From Streptomyces sp. B3I8 (lineage in GTDB: Bacteria > Actinomycetota > Actinomycetes > Streptomycetales > Streptomycetaceae), in contig NZ_JAUSYN010000002.1 in assembly GCF_030816915.1 (NCBI RefSeq), forward strand, positions 7,329,501-7,393,500: a stretch of 64,000 nucleotides of DNA, in the 5' to 3' direction. The notes beneath the pieces were generated by a model. It did no database searches and was not told where the DNA came from. It saw nothing but the letters and a program-made list of their open reading frames with translations. Shown here in pieces: positions 7,251-15,693 of this stretch. Made by a program: the position numbers and the translations under genes. The first letter of the stretch is position 1; each line of letters begins with the position of its first letter.

Positions 7251-8771
7251 TTGCCCACTCCCGCTCCCGCGCCCTCTCCCCGGCCCGCCTCCGCACGGCT
7301 GCCGCGCCGCCCCAGCCGTCCCGTGTGGCTGTCGCCGACCGTGTTCCGCACCGAGGCCCTGGCCGGCCTGGTGGTCGGGCTGGCCCTGATCCCGGAGGCG
7401 ATCTCCTTCTCCGTGATCGCCGGCGTCGACCCCGAGGTCGGTCTGTTCGCCGCCTGCACCATGGCCATGGTGATCGCCTTCGTCGGCGGCCGGCCCGCGA
7501 TGATCTCCGCCGCCACCGGCGCCGTCGCCCTGGTCGTGGCCCCCGTCGCCCGCCAGTACGGCCTCGGTCACCTGGTCGCCACCGTCATTCTCGCCGGCGT
7601 CTTCCAGATCGCGCTCGGCGCGCTGGGAGTGGCCAAGCTGATGCGGTTCGTTCCCCGCAGCGTGATGGTCGGCTTCGTCAACGCCCTGGGCATCCTGTTG
7701 TTCACCGCTCAGATCCCCAACCTGCGCGACGTCCCGTGGCCGGTCTACCCGCTCGTCGCCGGCGGACTGGCGCTGATGCTGCTCTTCCCCAGGGTGACCA
7801 GGGCGGTGCCCGCGCCGCTGGTGTCGATCGTCGCCCTGACCGTCCTCACCGTCGCCGCCGGGATCGCCGTGCCGACCGTGGGCGACAAGGGCACACTGCC
7901 GTCCTCGCTGCCGGTGCCCGGCCTCCCCGACGTGCCGTTCACCACGCACACCCTCACCGTCATCGCCCCCTACGCCTTCGCGATGGCGCTCGTGGGGATC
8001 ATGGAGTCGATGATGACCGCCAAGCTGGTGGACGACCTCACGGACACCCCCTCCGACAAGACGCGCGAGGCGGTCGGCCAGGGCATCGCCAACATCGTCA
8101 CCGGCGTCTCCGGCGGAATGGGCGGCTGCGGCATGATCGGCCAGACCATGATCAACGTGAAGAACGGGGCGCGCACCCGGCTGTCGACCTTCCTGGCCGG
8201 GTTCTTCCTGCTGATCCTGTGCCTCGCGCTCGGCCCCGTGGTCTCCCGGATCCCCATGGCCGCCCTGGTCGCCGTCATGGTGCTGGTCTCCGTCGGCACC
8301 TTCGACTGGCACTCGATCAAACCCGCCACGCTTCGGCGCATGCCGGTCGGCGAGACCGCCGTCATGGTGGTGACCGTCATCGTCGTCGTGTCGACCGGCA
8401 ACCTGTCCATCGGCGTGGTCGTCGGCTCGCTGACCGCCATGGTGGTCTTCGCCCGTCGCGTCGCCCACCTCACCGAGGTCACCTCCGTCACCGACCCGGA
8501 CGGCACCCAGGTCGTCCACACCGTCACCGGGCAGCTGTTCTTCGCCTCCTCCAACGACCTCGTCACCCGGTTCGACTACGCCGGAGATCCGGACAAGGTC
8601 GTCATCGACCTCACCGGCACCCATGTGTGGGACGCCTCCTCCGTCGCCGCCCTGGACGCCATCGAGACCAAATACGCCCAGCGCGGCAAGACTGTGGAGA
8701 TCATCGGACTGAACGGCCCCAGTGCCCGCCTGCACGGCAGGCTCAGCGGCGAACTCACCGCGAGCCACTGA
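7251..8771 (+). CDS. SulP-family inorganic anion transporter with STAS domain
   Basis: A 506-residue SulP/SLC26-type permease. Residues about 30-390 are hydrophobic membrane segments with the family signature GLVVGLALIPEAISFSVIAG near the first one and GVSGGMGGCGMIGQTMIN in the middle. Residues about 410-500 form the C-terminal STAS domain (LFFASSNDLVTRF and VVIDLTGTHVWDASSVAALD). Such proteins carry sulfate, bicarbonate or other anions across the cytoplasmic membrane; the substrate is not predictable here. The start is uncertain: TTG at 7251 gives a Pro/Ala-rich N-terminus, while GTG at 7323 would begin directly at VWLSPTVFRTEAL. The ribosome binding site is weak at both. Confidence 0.85.
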   Translation: MPTPAPAPSPRPASARLPRRPSRPVWLSPTVFRTEALAGLVVGLALIPEAISFSVIAGVDPEVGLFAACTMAMVIAFVGGRPAMISAATGAVALVVAPVARQYGLGHLVATVILAGVFQIALGALGVAKLMRFVPRSVMVGFVNALGILLFTAQIPNLRDVPWPVYPLVAGGLALMLLFPRVTRAVPAPLVSIVALTVLTVAAGIAVPTVGDKGTLPSSLPVPGLPDVPFTTHTLTVIAPYAFAMALVGIMESMMTAKLVDDLTDTPSDKTREAVGQGIANIVTGVSGGMGGCGMIGQTMINVKNGARTRLSTFLAGFFLLILCLALGPVVSRIPMAALVAVMVLVSVGTFDWHSIKPATLRRMPVGETAVMVVTVIVVVSTGNLSIGVVVGSLTAMVVFARRVAHLTEVTSVTDPDGTQVVHTVTGQLFFASSNDLVTRFDYAGDPDKVVIDLTGTHVWDASSVAALDAIETKYAQRGKTVEIIGLNGPSARLHGRLSGELTASH

Positions 8772-8829
8772 ACCCGGCGCCGGGCCCCGGAGCGCGGGGT
8801 GCGGCCGATCCGCACGCCTGCCGGGCCCC

Positions 8830-9483
8830 TCATGCGTGCGGGGTGCCGACCCCGTGCGGCGCCGCGGGCTCCCCGGCGCCGGCCAGGAGGGTCTCGGCCT
8901 GTGCGCGGGCCCGGCCGAACGGGTCCGGGAAGATGCGCAGCCCGTGGGCGACGAACGCCCCCTCGTGCAGCAGCATGAGACTTTGGCCCAGTGACTCGGC
9001 CCGCTCCCAGGACCCCGCCCCGTCCTGGACGACGTCCCGCGCGAGGCGGGTGAACAGCGCGAGCATCCACTGCTTCTGCCCGGTGATGACCGGATAGGCC
9101 GGATGGGACGCGTCGCTGATCTCGGCGTGCGCGTTGACCATGCCGCACCCCTTGGCATGGGACTCCTGCGACCGCGTCCAGGCGAGCGAGGCGTCGAAGA
9201 CGGCCAGCACCCGCGCCCGGGGCTCCGGCGGCGCGGCGTCGAGCAGCCCGTCGAGAAAGACCCGCCAGCGCTCGTCACGGGCGGCGAGGTACTCCACGAC
9301 GAGCTGCTCCTTGGAGCCGAACCGGTCGTACAGCGTCTTCTTCGTCACCCCGGCCTCGGCGGCGATCAGGTCCACACCGACGGCATGGATGCCGCGCGCG
9401 TAGAACAGCCTCTCGGCGGCCGCCAGGGCGCGCCGGGCGGCGGGCGTCATCGTGATCCGTCGCGGTTCGCTCACAGTGCTCAC
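8830..9483 (-). CDS. TetR-family regulator, divergent from an EamA-type exporter
   Basis: A 217-residue TetR protein. The helix-turn-helix is at residues about 15-60 (FYARGIHAVGVDLIAAEAG, then KKTLYDRFGSKEQLVVEYL), and an all-helical ligand domain follows. The HTH sequence resembles TetR regulators that respond to electrophiles or drugs and sit beside a transporter. Two near-identical operators (9493-9543) lie between it and the EamA gene, so it most likely represses both. Start ATG at 9483 fits the family; a second Met at residue 12 is possible. Confidence 0.86.
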   Translation of the reverse strand: MSTVSEPRRITMTPAARRALAAAERLFYARGIHAVGVDLIAAEAGVTKKTLYDRFGSKEQLVVEYLAARDERWRVFLDGLLDAAPPEPRARVLAVFDASLAWTRSQESHAKGCGMVNAHAEISDASHPAYPVITGQKQWMLALFTRLARDVVQDGAGSWERAESLGQSLMLLHEGAFVAHGLRIFPDPFGRARAQAETLLAGAGEPAAPHGVGTPHA

Positions 9484-9492
9484 ATCCCGGAA

Positions 9493-9543
9493 GTATACCG
9501 ACCTGTATAGTGTGGGGGAGCGTGACTATACCGATCTGTATAG
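9493..9543. promoter_or_regulatory. Two tandem TetR operators
   Basis: GTATACCGACCTGTATAG (9493-9510) and CTATACCGATCTGTATAG (9526-9543) are two copies of the same palindrome, with arms CTATAC/GTATAG, centred 33 bp apart (about three helical turns). They occupy the whole core promoter region between the TetR start (9483) and the EamA start (9585). Confidence 0.85.
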
Positions 9544-9584
9544 TGCCTGGCCCGCGTGGTCCGGCCCGTCGAGAGGAGGCCGGC

Positions 9585-10556
9585 GTGAACGTCCTGCTCC
9601 GGACCGCCTTCGTGCTCTGCTGGAGTTCGGGGTTCATCGGCGCCAAGCTCGGCGCGGGCAGCGCCGCCGCGGTCACGATCCTGATGTGGCGGTTCCTGCC
9701 CCTCGCCCTCGTCCTCGGCGCCGTCTCCCTCGCCCGCGGGGCGTGGCGGGGGCTCACCGCGAGGGACGTGGCCCGGCAGTCCGTGATCGGGCTCCTCTCG
9801 CAGAGCGGCTACCTGCTCACCGTCTACCACGCGATCCAGCTCGGGGTCTCCAGCGGCACCACCGCGCTGATCGACGGTGTCCAGCCCCTGGTCGCCGGGG
9901 CGCTCGCGGGACCCGTCCTGCGCCAGTACGTCTCGCGCCGGCAGTGGCTCGGTCTGTGCCTGGGGCTCGGCGGCGTCGTCCTCGTCACCACGGCCGACGC
10001 CGCGGCCCGCACCGGCGTCCCCCGCTGGGCCTACCTCGTACCGTTCCTCGGGATGCTGTCCCTGGTGGCCGCCACGTTCCTCGAAGGCCGCACCCGCACA
10101 CCGGTCGCGCCCGATGCGGCGATGACCACGCACTGCCTCACCAGCGCCGTCGTCTTCACCGCGCTCGCCGCCGGCACCGGGGCCGCACGGCCACCGGCCG
10201 AGCCGTCGTTCTGGGCCGCGATCGCATGGCTGGTGGTGCTGTCCACCTTCGGCGGGTACGGGCTCTACTGGGTCCTGCTGCGGCGCACGGGAGTGACCGG
10301 GGTGAACACCCTCATGTTCCTGATGGCCCCCGTCACGGCCGTGTGGGGCGCCCTGATGTTCGCCGAACCGTTCGGCGTCCGCACGGCCGTCGGCCTCTGC
10401 GTCGCCCTCGCGGCGGTCGGCCTCGTCCACCGCGCGGACGGCGGCACGGGCGGAGGGAGGGACAGGGGTACGGACGGGAACCGGGACGGGAGGCGGAACG
10501 AGAACCGGGACGGGAGACGGGACGGGAGGCGGACACGGACGACGGCGCGGGCGTGA
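9585..10556 (+). CDS. EamA/DMT-family transporter
   Basis: A 323-residue drug/metabolite transporter with about ten membrane helices arranged as two EamA repeats: residues about 3-130 (LCWSSGFIGAKLGAGSAAAV, ALIDGVQPLVAGALAGP) and about 140-280 (TGVTGVNTLMFLMAPVTAV). GTG at 9585 is preceded by GAGAGGAGG at a spacing of five, much better than the upstream start at 9510, which lies in the operators. The last 40 residues are a hydrophilic Arg/Gly/Asp/Asn tail encoded by imperfect GGGACGGGA-type repeats. It is presumably an exporter induced when the TetR protein is released by its ligand; the substrate is unknown. Confidence 0.87.
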   Translation: MNVLLRTAFVLCWSSGFIGAKLGAGSAAAVTILMWRFLPLALVLGAVSLARGAWRGLTARDVARQSVIGLLSQSGYLLTVYHAIQLGVSSGTTALIDGVQPLVAGALAGPVLRQYVSRRQWLGLCLGLGGVVLVTTADAAARTGVPRWAYLVPFLGMLSLVAATFLEGRTRTPVAPDAAMTTHCLTSAVVFTALAAGTGAARPPAEPSFWAAIAWLVVLSTFGGYGLYWVLLRRTGVTGVNTLMFLMAPVTAVWGALMFAEPFGVRTAVGLCVALAAVGLVHRADGGTGGGRDRGTDGNRDGRRNENRDGRRDGRRTRTTARA

Positions 10557-10694
10557 GCCGCGTCACCGTGCGGGAGCGCCGGGCCGCCCGAGGGGTCCGG
10601 GCCCGGCGGCGTCGCGGGCGGCGCAGACGTGCACGGACCGCTTGCGGATCGGACCGCAGTCCTGGCCGCCCGGCCGAGGTGCGACGATGGATCG

Positions 10695-11498
10695 ATGGAC
10701 ATCCGTCGCAGGAACAACGTGAGGATCACCGGTGCCGCGGACGGGCCGGTGGTATTGCTGGCCCACGGCTTCGGCTGCGACCAGAACATGTGGCGGTTGG
10801 TGGAGCCCGCGCTGGCGGAGCGCCACCGCGTGGTGGCGTTCGACTACGTCGGCTCCGGCGGCTCGGACCTGTCGGCGTGGGACGCCGAGCGGTACTCCTC
10901 GCTGCGCGGCTACGCCCGCGACGTGGTGGAGGTCTGCGAGGAACTCGATCTGCGGCGCGCGGTCTTCGTCGGGCACTCCGTCAGCGCCATGGTCGGCGTG
11001 CTGGCCGCCGAGGCCGCGCCGGAGCGGATCGGGGCGATGGCGATGGTGACGCCCTCGCCCTGCTACGTCGACGACGACGGCTACCGGGGCGGCTTCACCC
11101 GCGAGGACATCGACGAACTCCTCGGCTCCCTGGAGTCCAACTACCTCGGCTGGTCCTCCGCGATGGCCCCGGTGATCATGGGCAACCCCGAGCGGCCGGA
11201 ACTGGGACAGGAGCTGACCAACAGCTTCTGCGCCACCGACCCCGACATCGCCAGGGTCTTCGCCCGGACCACCTTCCTGTCGGACAGCCGGGACGACCTC
11301 GCCCGCGTGAACGTACCCACGCTGGTGATGGAGTGCTCCGAGGACGTCATCGCGCCGCGCGAGGTCGGCGCCTACGTGCACGCCGCGATTCCCGGCTCCC
11401 GGTTGATCACCCTGGACGCCACCGGGCACTGCCCGCAGCTCAGCGCCCCGGAGGCCACCGCGCGGGAGCTCCTCGGCTTCCTGCGGGAGCTGCAGTGA
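10695..11498 (+). CDS. rsbQ: RsbQ-like alpha/beta hydrolase of the energy-stress signalling pair
   Basis: A 267-residue alpha/beta hydrolase, close in size to Bacillus subtilis RsbQ (269 aa). The nucleophile motif GHSVSAM places Ser at residue 95. The acid lies in MECSEDVIAP and the His in DATGHCPQL, in positions like the RsbQ triad. The oxyanion-region motif AHGFGCDQNMW is also RsbQ-like. RsbQ-class hydrolases belong to the same group as the plant receptors D14 and KAI2 and activate the PAS-containing phosphatase RsbP. The stop codon overlaps the next start (TGATG), so RsbQ and RsbP-like proteins are translationally coupled. ATG at 10695 gives the usual family N-terminus. Confidence 0.88.
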   Translation: MDIRRRNNVRITGAADGPVVLLAHGFGCDQNMWRLVEPALAERHRVVAFDYVGSGGSDLSAWDAERYSSLRGYARDVVEVCEELDLRRAVFVGHSVSAMVGVLAAEAAPERIGAMAMVTPSPCYVDDDGYRGGFTREDIDELLGSLESNYLGWSSAMAPVIMGNPERPELGQELTNSFCATDPDIARVFARTTFLSDSRDDLARVNVPTLVMECSEDVIAPREVGAYVHAAIPGSRLITLDATGHCPQLSAPEATARELLGFLRELQ

Positions 11499-12820
11499 TG
11501 TCCCGCACGGGCGGAGGACCCGAGCCGTCCCGCGACGGAGATCGGCACCACACGCACGCGGCGTTCAGCGCGCTGCTGGAGGACAGCGCCGAGGAACTCT
11601 ACGAGTCGGCTCCCTGCGGCTATCTGTCGACGCTGATGGACGGCACCATCGCCAAGATCAACACCACGCTGCTGAACTGGCTGGGCCTGGACCGCGAGGA
11701 CGTCGTCGGCAGACGGCGCTTCGTCGATCTGCTCACCGTCGGCGGCAAGCTCTACCACGAGACGCACTTCGCGCCCCTGCTGCGCATGCAGGGCGAACTG
11801 CGGGGGATCGCCCTGGAGATGAGGACGGCCCGGGGTGCCCGGCTCGCCGTGCTCGTCTCCTCCACCGTCAAGTTCGGCAGCGAGGGCGATCCGCTGCTCA
11901 TCCGCACCAGTGTCTTCGATGCCTCCGACCGGCGTGCCTACGAGGAGGAACTCCTGCGCCGCCGGAAGGAGGCCGAGCAGGCGCGGGCCGAGGCGGAGGC
12001 GGCCCACCGGCAGGCCGAGGCCGACCGGCAACGGCTGGCCGACGCGCTCGCCGTACTGCAACGGTCCCTGCTGCCCGAGACCCTCCCCCGGCTGCCCGGC
12101 ATGGAGACGGCCGTCCACTACCACACGGCCTCTCCGGACCGGCTCGGCGGCGACTTCTACGACCTGTTCCCCCTCGGCGACGGCCGGTGGGCGTTCTTCC
12201 TCGGCGACGTGTGCGGCAAGGGCCCCGAAGCCGCCTCGCTGACCTCGCTGACCCGCCACACCCTGCGCACCTCCGCCCACCACGACTCCGCGCCGGTCGC
12301 CGCCCTGACCACCCTGAACACCGTCCTGCACGAGCGCTACTCGGCGAGCGGCGACCCCCGGTTCTGCACCGTCGTCTACGGCGTCCTCGAACCCGGCGGG
12401 GAGGGCCGGCCCACCACGGTCCAGCTCGCCTCCGGCGGCCACCCCCCGGCCCTCGTCCTGCGCGCCGATGGCGGTGTCGACCTGCTGCCCACCCCCGGTG
12501 GACTGCTCGTCGGCGTGCTGCCGAACGCCCCCGTCGCCACCACACGGACCACCCTCGCCCCCGGCGACACCCTCCTGCTGTACACCGACGGCCTCACCGA
12601 GGCGCGCACCGGACCCACCCGTGCCAGCTTGTACGGCGAGGACGCCCTGTACGCCTTCCTCGCCGCACGGGCGCCCGCCACCGCCCAGGAACTGGTCACC
12701 GCGCTCACCGGACTGCTCAAGGGCTTCGGCGAAGGCCTCGACGACGACGCGGCACTGCTGGCCCTGGGCGTCCCCGACACCCCCGTACACCCCCTCCCGG
12801 TATCGGACCCCCCGCGATGA
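11498..12820 (+). CDS. rsbP: RsbP-like PAS/coiled-coil/PP2C serine phosphatase
   Basis: A 440-residue protein. Residues about 35-150 form a PAS domain (ESAPCGYLSTLMDGTIAKIN, LNWLGLDREDVVGRR). Residues 150-190 form a charged coiled coil (EEELLRRRKEAEQARAEAEA). Residues 195-425 are a SpoIIE/PP2C catalytic domain with metal-binding acidic motifs GGDFYDLF, LGDVCGKGPEAA, LLYTDGLTEAR and DDAALLALG. RsbP dephosphorylates the STAS antagonist, which then captures the anti-sigma kinase. Its start overlaps the rsbQ stop by one base, and its stop overlaps the next start by ATGA, so the order RsbQ-phosphatase-antagonist is translationally coupled. The substrate is likely the neighbouring STAS protein, which appears interrupted here. 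Confidence 0.87.
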   Translation: MSRTGGGPEPSRDGDRHHTHAAFSALLEDSAEELYESAPCGYLSTLMDGTIAKINTTLLNWLGLDREDVVGRRRFVDLLTVGGKLYHETHFAPLLRMQGELRGIALEMRTARGARLAVLVSSTVKFGSEGDPLLIRTSVFDASDRRAYEEELLRRRKEAEQARAEAEAAHRQAEADRQRLADALAVLQRSLLPETLPRLPGMETAVHYHTASPDRLGGDFYDLFPLGDGRWAFFLGDVCGKGPEAASLTSLTRHTLRTSAHHDSAPVAALTTLNTVLHERYSASGDPRFCTVVYGVLEPGGEGRPTTVQLASGGHPPALVLRADGGVDLLPTPGGLLVGVLPNAPVATTRTTLAPGDTLLLYTDGLTEARTGPTRASLYGEDALYAFLAARAPATAQELVTALTGLLKGFGEGLDDDAALLALGVPDTPVHPLPVSDPPR

Positions 12821-13146
12821 GCCCGCTGCGCCTGACCCAGCGCGACACCGCCGCCGGCCCTGTCCTCCTCGTGGCCGGTGAACTCGACTTCGTCCACGCC
12901 GCCGAACTGCGCCGGTAGGTGGAGCGGCTCGTGCTGCACCGGGGGCAGTGCCTGGTCCTGGACCTGTCCGGCCTGGAATTCTGCGACTCCACCGGCATCA
13001 CCGCACTCCTCGCCGCCCGCCGGCACACCCTGGCCGCCGACGCCGAACTCGTCCTGACCGCCGTACCGCCCGACCTCGAACGCGTTCTGGCCGTCGTGGG
13101 CCTCGAGCGGGTCTTCACCTTCCGCGCCACCGCCGAGGACGAGTGA
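12817..13146 (+). pseudogene. rsbV: STAS anti-sigma-factor antagonist interrupted by in-frame TAG
   Basis: From ATG 12817 (overlapping the phosphatase stop) the frame encodes a typical antagonist N-terminus (GPVLLVAGELDFVHAAELRR). It then meets TAG at 12916-12918 as codon 34. The same frame continues at once with GTG 12919 and completes the STAS domain, including the phosphorylation-site motif LEFCDSTGITALLAARR and the C-terminal VVGLERVFTFRATAEDE. Everything except the stop is intact, at about 109 codons. It may be a recent nonsense mutation (CAG to TAG would fit a Gln codon), a sequencing error, or two pieces made by termination and reinitiation at TAGGTG. A 75-residue fragment from 12919 alone would lack the first beta strands. 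Confidence 0.75.
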
Positions 13147-13320
13147 GCGACGAAAGGCGGGACGCGGGGAGGCACGCCCGGGACGCTTCGGGGTACCCCC
13201 GAGGGAAACGCCTGTACAGCGCGCACGAACGTCTGCTCTACCCTGAGGAGACGGCTGAGCCGGTGCGAGGGCACATCCGTGCGGCCGGGGCAGGTGCGGG
13301 TCGAGTACGAATGAGGACGT

Positions 13321-13806
13321 ATGGAGTCGGTTACCGGCGGCGACGGCCGTCTTGCTCCGCTCGGCGGGACACCGGAACGGGTCGCGGTGACGCTGGAGAA
13401 GGAAGGCATGAGCATCGCCCGGGCCCGTGACCTCGCCACCGCGTTCCTCGGCCGGGTCCGCGACGAACTGGGGCTGCCCCTGACCGCGCGGGTCGTGGGC
13501 GACACCCAGCTCGTGGTGAGCGAACTGGTCACCAACGCCCGCAAGTACGCGCCCGGGCCCGTCTCGCTGGAACTGCGGGTCACGGACAACCTGCTGGAGG
13601 TCGTGGTGCGGGACGGCGACACGGAACTGCCGGTGCCCAGGGCCGCCGACGCCGGCCGGATCGGCCAGCACGGACTGGAGATCGTCAAGGCCATCGCCCG
13701 GGATTTCGAAACCCGGCGCGAACCCACCGGCAAACGCGTCACCGCCCGGATCGTGCTCGTCGACGACGCACTCGCCCCCGGCACCGCGCACACCCCCGAC
13801 ACCTGA
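13321..13806 (+). CDS. RsbW-like ATP-binding anti-sigma/serine kinase
   Basis: A 161-residue GHKL-type ATPase. The N-box VVSELVTNARKYA and the G-box region RIGQHGLEIVKAIARDFE are present, as in Streptomyces anti-sigma kinases of the RsbW/SpoIIAB group. It would phosphorylate a STAS antagonist and, when free, sequester a sigma factor. No sigma factor gene lies in the block, so its partner is elsewhere or it only talks to the antagonist. ATG 13321 has GAGGA about three bases upstream. A downstream ATG at 13408 (M30) is in frame, but the N-terminal LAPLGGTPERVAVTLEKEG looks native. It follows the interrupted STAS gene by 174 bp. Confidence 0.83.
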   Translation: MESVTGGDGRLAPLGGTPERVAVTLEKEGMSIARARDLATAFLGRVRDELGLPLTARVVGDTQLVVSELVTNARKYAPGPVSLELRVTDNLLEVVVRDGDTELPVPRAADAGRIGQHGLEIVKAIARDFETRREPTGKRVTARIVLVDDALAPGTAHTPDT

Positions 13807-13899
13807 CACCGGGCACCGGCGGTTCGCACCGTCCCCCACAAGGTGACCCGTCGCACGTTTCAACAAGGCGTTTCGGGGCGGCTTGCGGCAGCCGGGTGA

Positions 13900-15693
13900 T
13901 TGCGGAACGCTGAACGTTCCACGTCCTTGCCCAGGGATCTGTGCCCACAGGTCTTCGTAGCCAGCGGAAAGGCGGTGGGGTGCGCACGGCGCGCGCCCGC
14001 CGATTTGAATGCTTCCCCCGGTCCGGTCACGGACCCCGGCCTCCGCTCGTCCCCCGGCTCCGGTGACCCCGACGTCCCGGTGGGCGGGACGTGGCGCCAC
14101 GCCCCGTACCCCGTGCTGGTCGTCGACCGGCACGGGGACCTGACGGGGATCAACGAGGCCGCCCGGCGGTGTCTGCCGGACGCGGTCCGAGGCGACCGGC
14201 TGCGCGACCGCGTGCCCTCCTGGCTGGCCGACGCCCACCACCGTCTCACCGAGGCACCGCACTTGGCCGGTGGTGCCGTCCCGGCCGGGCACCTCGGCGG
14301 CCGGCTCTTCGAGGCGCACCCGACCCAGTCCGCCGACGGGGGAGTGGTCTGGTGGCTGATCGACGAGACCGACCTCCGGCGGACGGAGGCGGCGCTGGAC
14401 AACGCCCGGGACCGGTCCGAGATGCTCTCGCAGATCGCCTCCACGCTGCTGTCGACGCTGAACGTGCCGCGCTGCATGGAGGTGACCGCCTCTCTGGCCG
14501 CCCAGCACCTGGCCGAGGCCGCCGTCCTGATCGCCCCGCCGCAGGGGCGCCGCCACCAGCTCACCTACGCGGCGCGGGGCACCACGGCCGTCCAGGTCAA
14601 CCGGCAGGTCGACACCCGCGGCGTGCCGGGGCTGGCGGAAGCCCTGCAGGGCTACCCCCCGGTGCCCGCCCGCCGGCTCAACCCCGACGACATCCCGGAC
14701 TGGCTCATACCCGACGGTTTCGTGAGGCCGATCGGCTCGGTGATCGTCACACCGCTGCCCGGCCACGGGGTACCCGCCGGAGCCCTGGTGCTGCTGCGCT
14801 CCGGCACCGAGACGGCGTTCACCGAGGGCGAGGAGGTCTTCGCCCGCCTGTTCGCCGCCCGGGCCGGTGCCGCGCTGTCCGCGGCCCGCCTCTACGCCGA
14901 GCAGACCGCCATCACCTCCACCCTCATGCGGGAACTGCTCCCGCCGGTGCTCGGCAGCGTCCACGGGGTGGAGTACGCCGGCAACTACCGTGCCGCCACG
15001 GACCAGGAACGCATCGGCGGCGACTTCTACGACGTCCACCCCGGCGCCGACCCCTCCCGGGAGACCCTCGTCGTCCTCGGGGACGTCGCGGGCAAGGGGC
15101 TGGAAGCGGCGGTGCTGACGGGCAAGATCCGCAACACCCTGCAGGCCCTGCTGCCGCTCGCCGACGACCACCAACGCGTCCTCGGCCTCCTCAACGGAGC
15201 GCTCCTGTCCTCCCACCAGACCCGCTTCGCCACCCTCGTCCTGGCCTCCGTGCGCCGCCGCCGCGACGACGACGGCGTGCGGCTGCGGCTGACCAGCGCA
15301 GGCCACCTGCCCCCGCTGCTCGTCCGCGCCGACGGCACGGTGGAGGAGGCGCCCACCCGTGGCACCCTCGTCGGCGCCCTGCCCGAGGCGCGGGCCCGCA
15401 CCGTCGACACGACGCTCGCCCCGGGGGAGATCTGCCTGCTCTACACCGACGGCATCACCGAGGCCCGCGGCGGCCCGCTCGGCGACGAACTGTTCGGCGA
15501 GGAACGGCTGCGGCGGGCCCTGGCCGGATGCGCCGGCATGCCCGCGGAGGCCGTCGTGGCACACGTGCAGATGCTCGCCTTCCAGTGGCTGCGCTCCGGC
15601 GGCCACGACGACATGGCCGTCGTCGCCATCGGAGCGGTGCGCACCGGCCCGACGCCGGTCGCGGGAGCAGGGAAAAGCCGGGAGGACCGGTGA
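13900..15693 (+). CDS. PAS-GAF-PP2C (SpoIIE-type) serine phosphatase
   Basis: A phosphatase of up to 597 residues. A PAS-like segment (YPVLVVDRHGDLTGINEAARR, residues about 69-150) is followed by a coiled-coil linker, a GAF domain (about 175-340, LAAQHLAEAAVLIAP to TAFTEGEEVFARLFAARAG), and a PP2C domain (about 350-580). The PP2C motifs are IGGDFYDVHPG, VLGDVAGKGLEAA, CLLYTDGITEARGG and GGHDDMAVVAIG. It likely dephosphorylates a STAS protein under the control of a small ligand or redox signal. The start is unsure: TTG 13900 is the longest, and GTG 14080, just before the PAS segment, is an alternative. Its stop overlaps the next start by GTGA, coupling it to the cobalamin-binding protein. Confidence 0.83.
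   Translation: MRNAERSTSLPRDLCPQVFVASGKAVGCARRAPADLNASPGPVTDPGLRSSPGSGDPDVPVGGTWRHAPYPVLVVDRHGDLTGINEAARRCLPDAVRGDRLRDRVPSWLADAHHRLTEAPHLAGGAVPAGHLGGRLFEAHPTQSADGGVVWWLIDETDLRRTEAALDNARDRSEMLSQIASTLLSTLNVPRCMEVTASLAAQHLAEAAVLIAPPQGRRHQLTYAARGTTAVQVNRQVDTRGVPGLAEALQGYPPVPARRLNPDDIPDWLIPDGFVRPIGSVIVTPLPGHGVPAGALVLLRSGTETAFTEGEEVFARLFAARAGAALSAARLYAEQTAITSTLMRELLPPVLGSVHGVEYAGNYRAATDQERIGGDFYDVHPGADPSRETLVVLGDVAGKGLEAAVLTGKIRNTLQALLPLADDHQRVLGLLNGALLSSHQTRFATLVLASVRRRRDDDGVRLRLTSAGHLPPLLVRADGTVEEAPTRGTLVGALPEARARTVDTTLAPGEICLLYTDGITEARGGPLGDELFGEERLRRALAGCAGMPAEAVVAHVQMLAFQWLRSGGHDDMAVVAIGAVRTGPTPVAGAGKSREDR

Noticed and set aside
6018..9278. Very long minus-strand open frame (about 1,090 codons)
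   Set aside because: It is antisense to the LysR and SulP genes and continues into the TetR gene in the wrong frame. Its composition is Arg/Gly/Asp-rich without family motifs, as expected for a shadow in high-GC DNA.
9452..11497. Open frame running continuously into the RsbP-like gene
   Set aside because: This part overlaps the EamA and RsbQ genes in another frame and shows no domains. The PAS-PP2C protein starts at 11498, coupled to rsbQ.
13141..13320. SigB-type promoter upstream of the RsbW-like gene (GGGTAC at 13191)
   Set aside because: The -10-like hexamer is present, but no GTTT-like -35 element at 14-16 bp could be found, so it was not listed as a promoter.
12376..15606. About 1,080-codon minus-strand open frame
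   Set aside because: Antisense shadow of the two phosphatase genes and the kinase gene; no recognisable domain.
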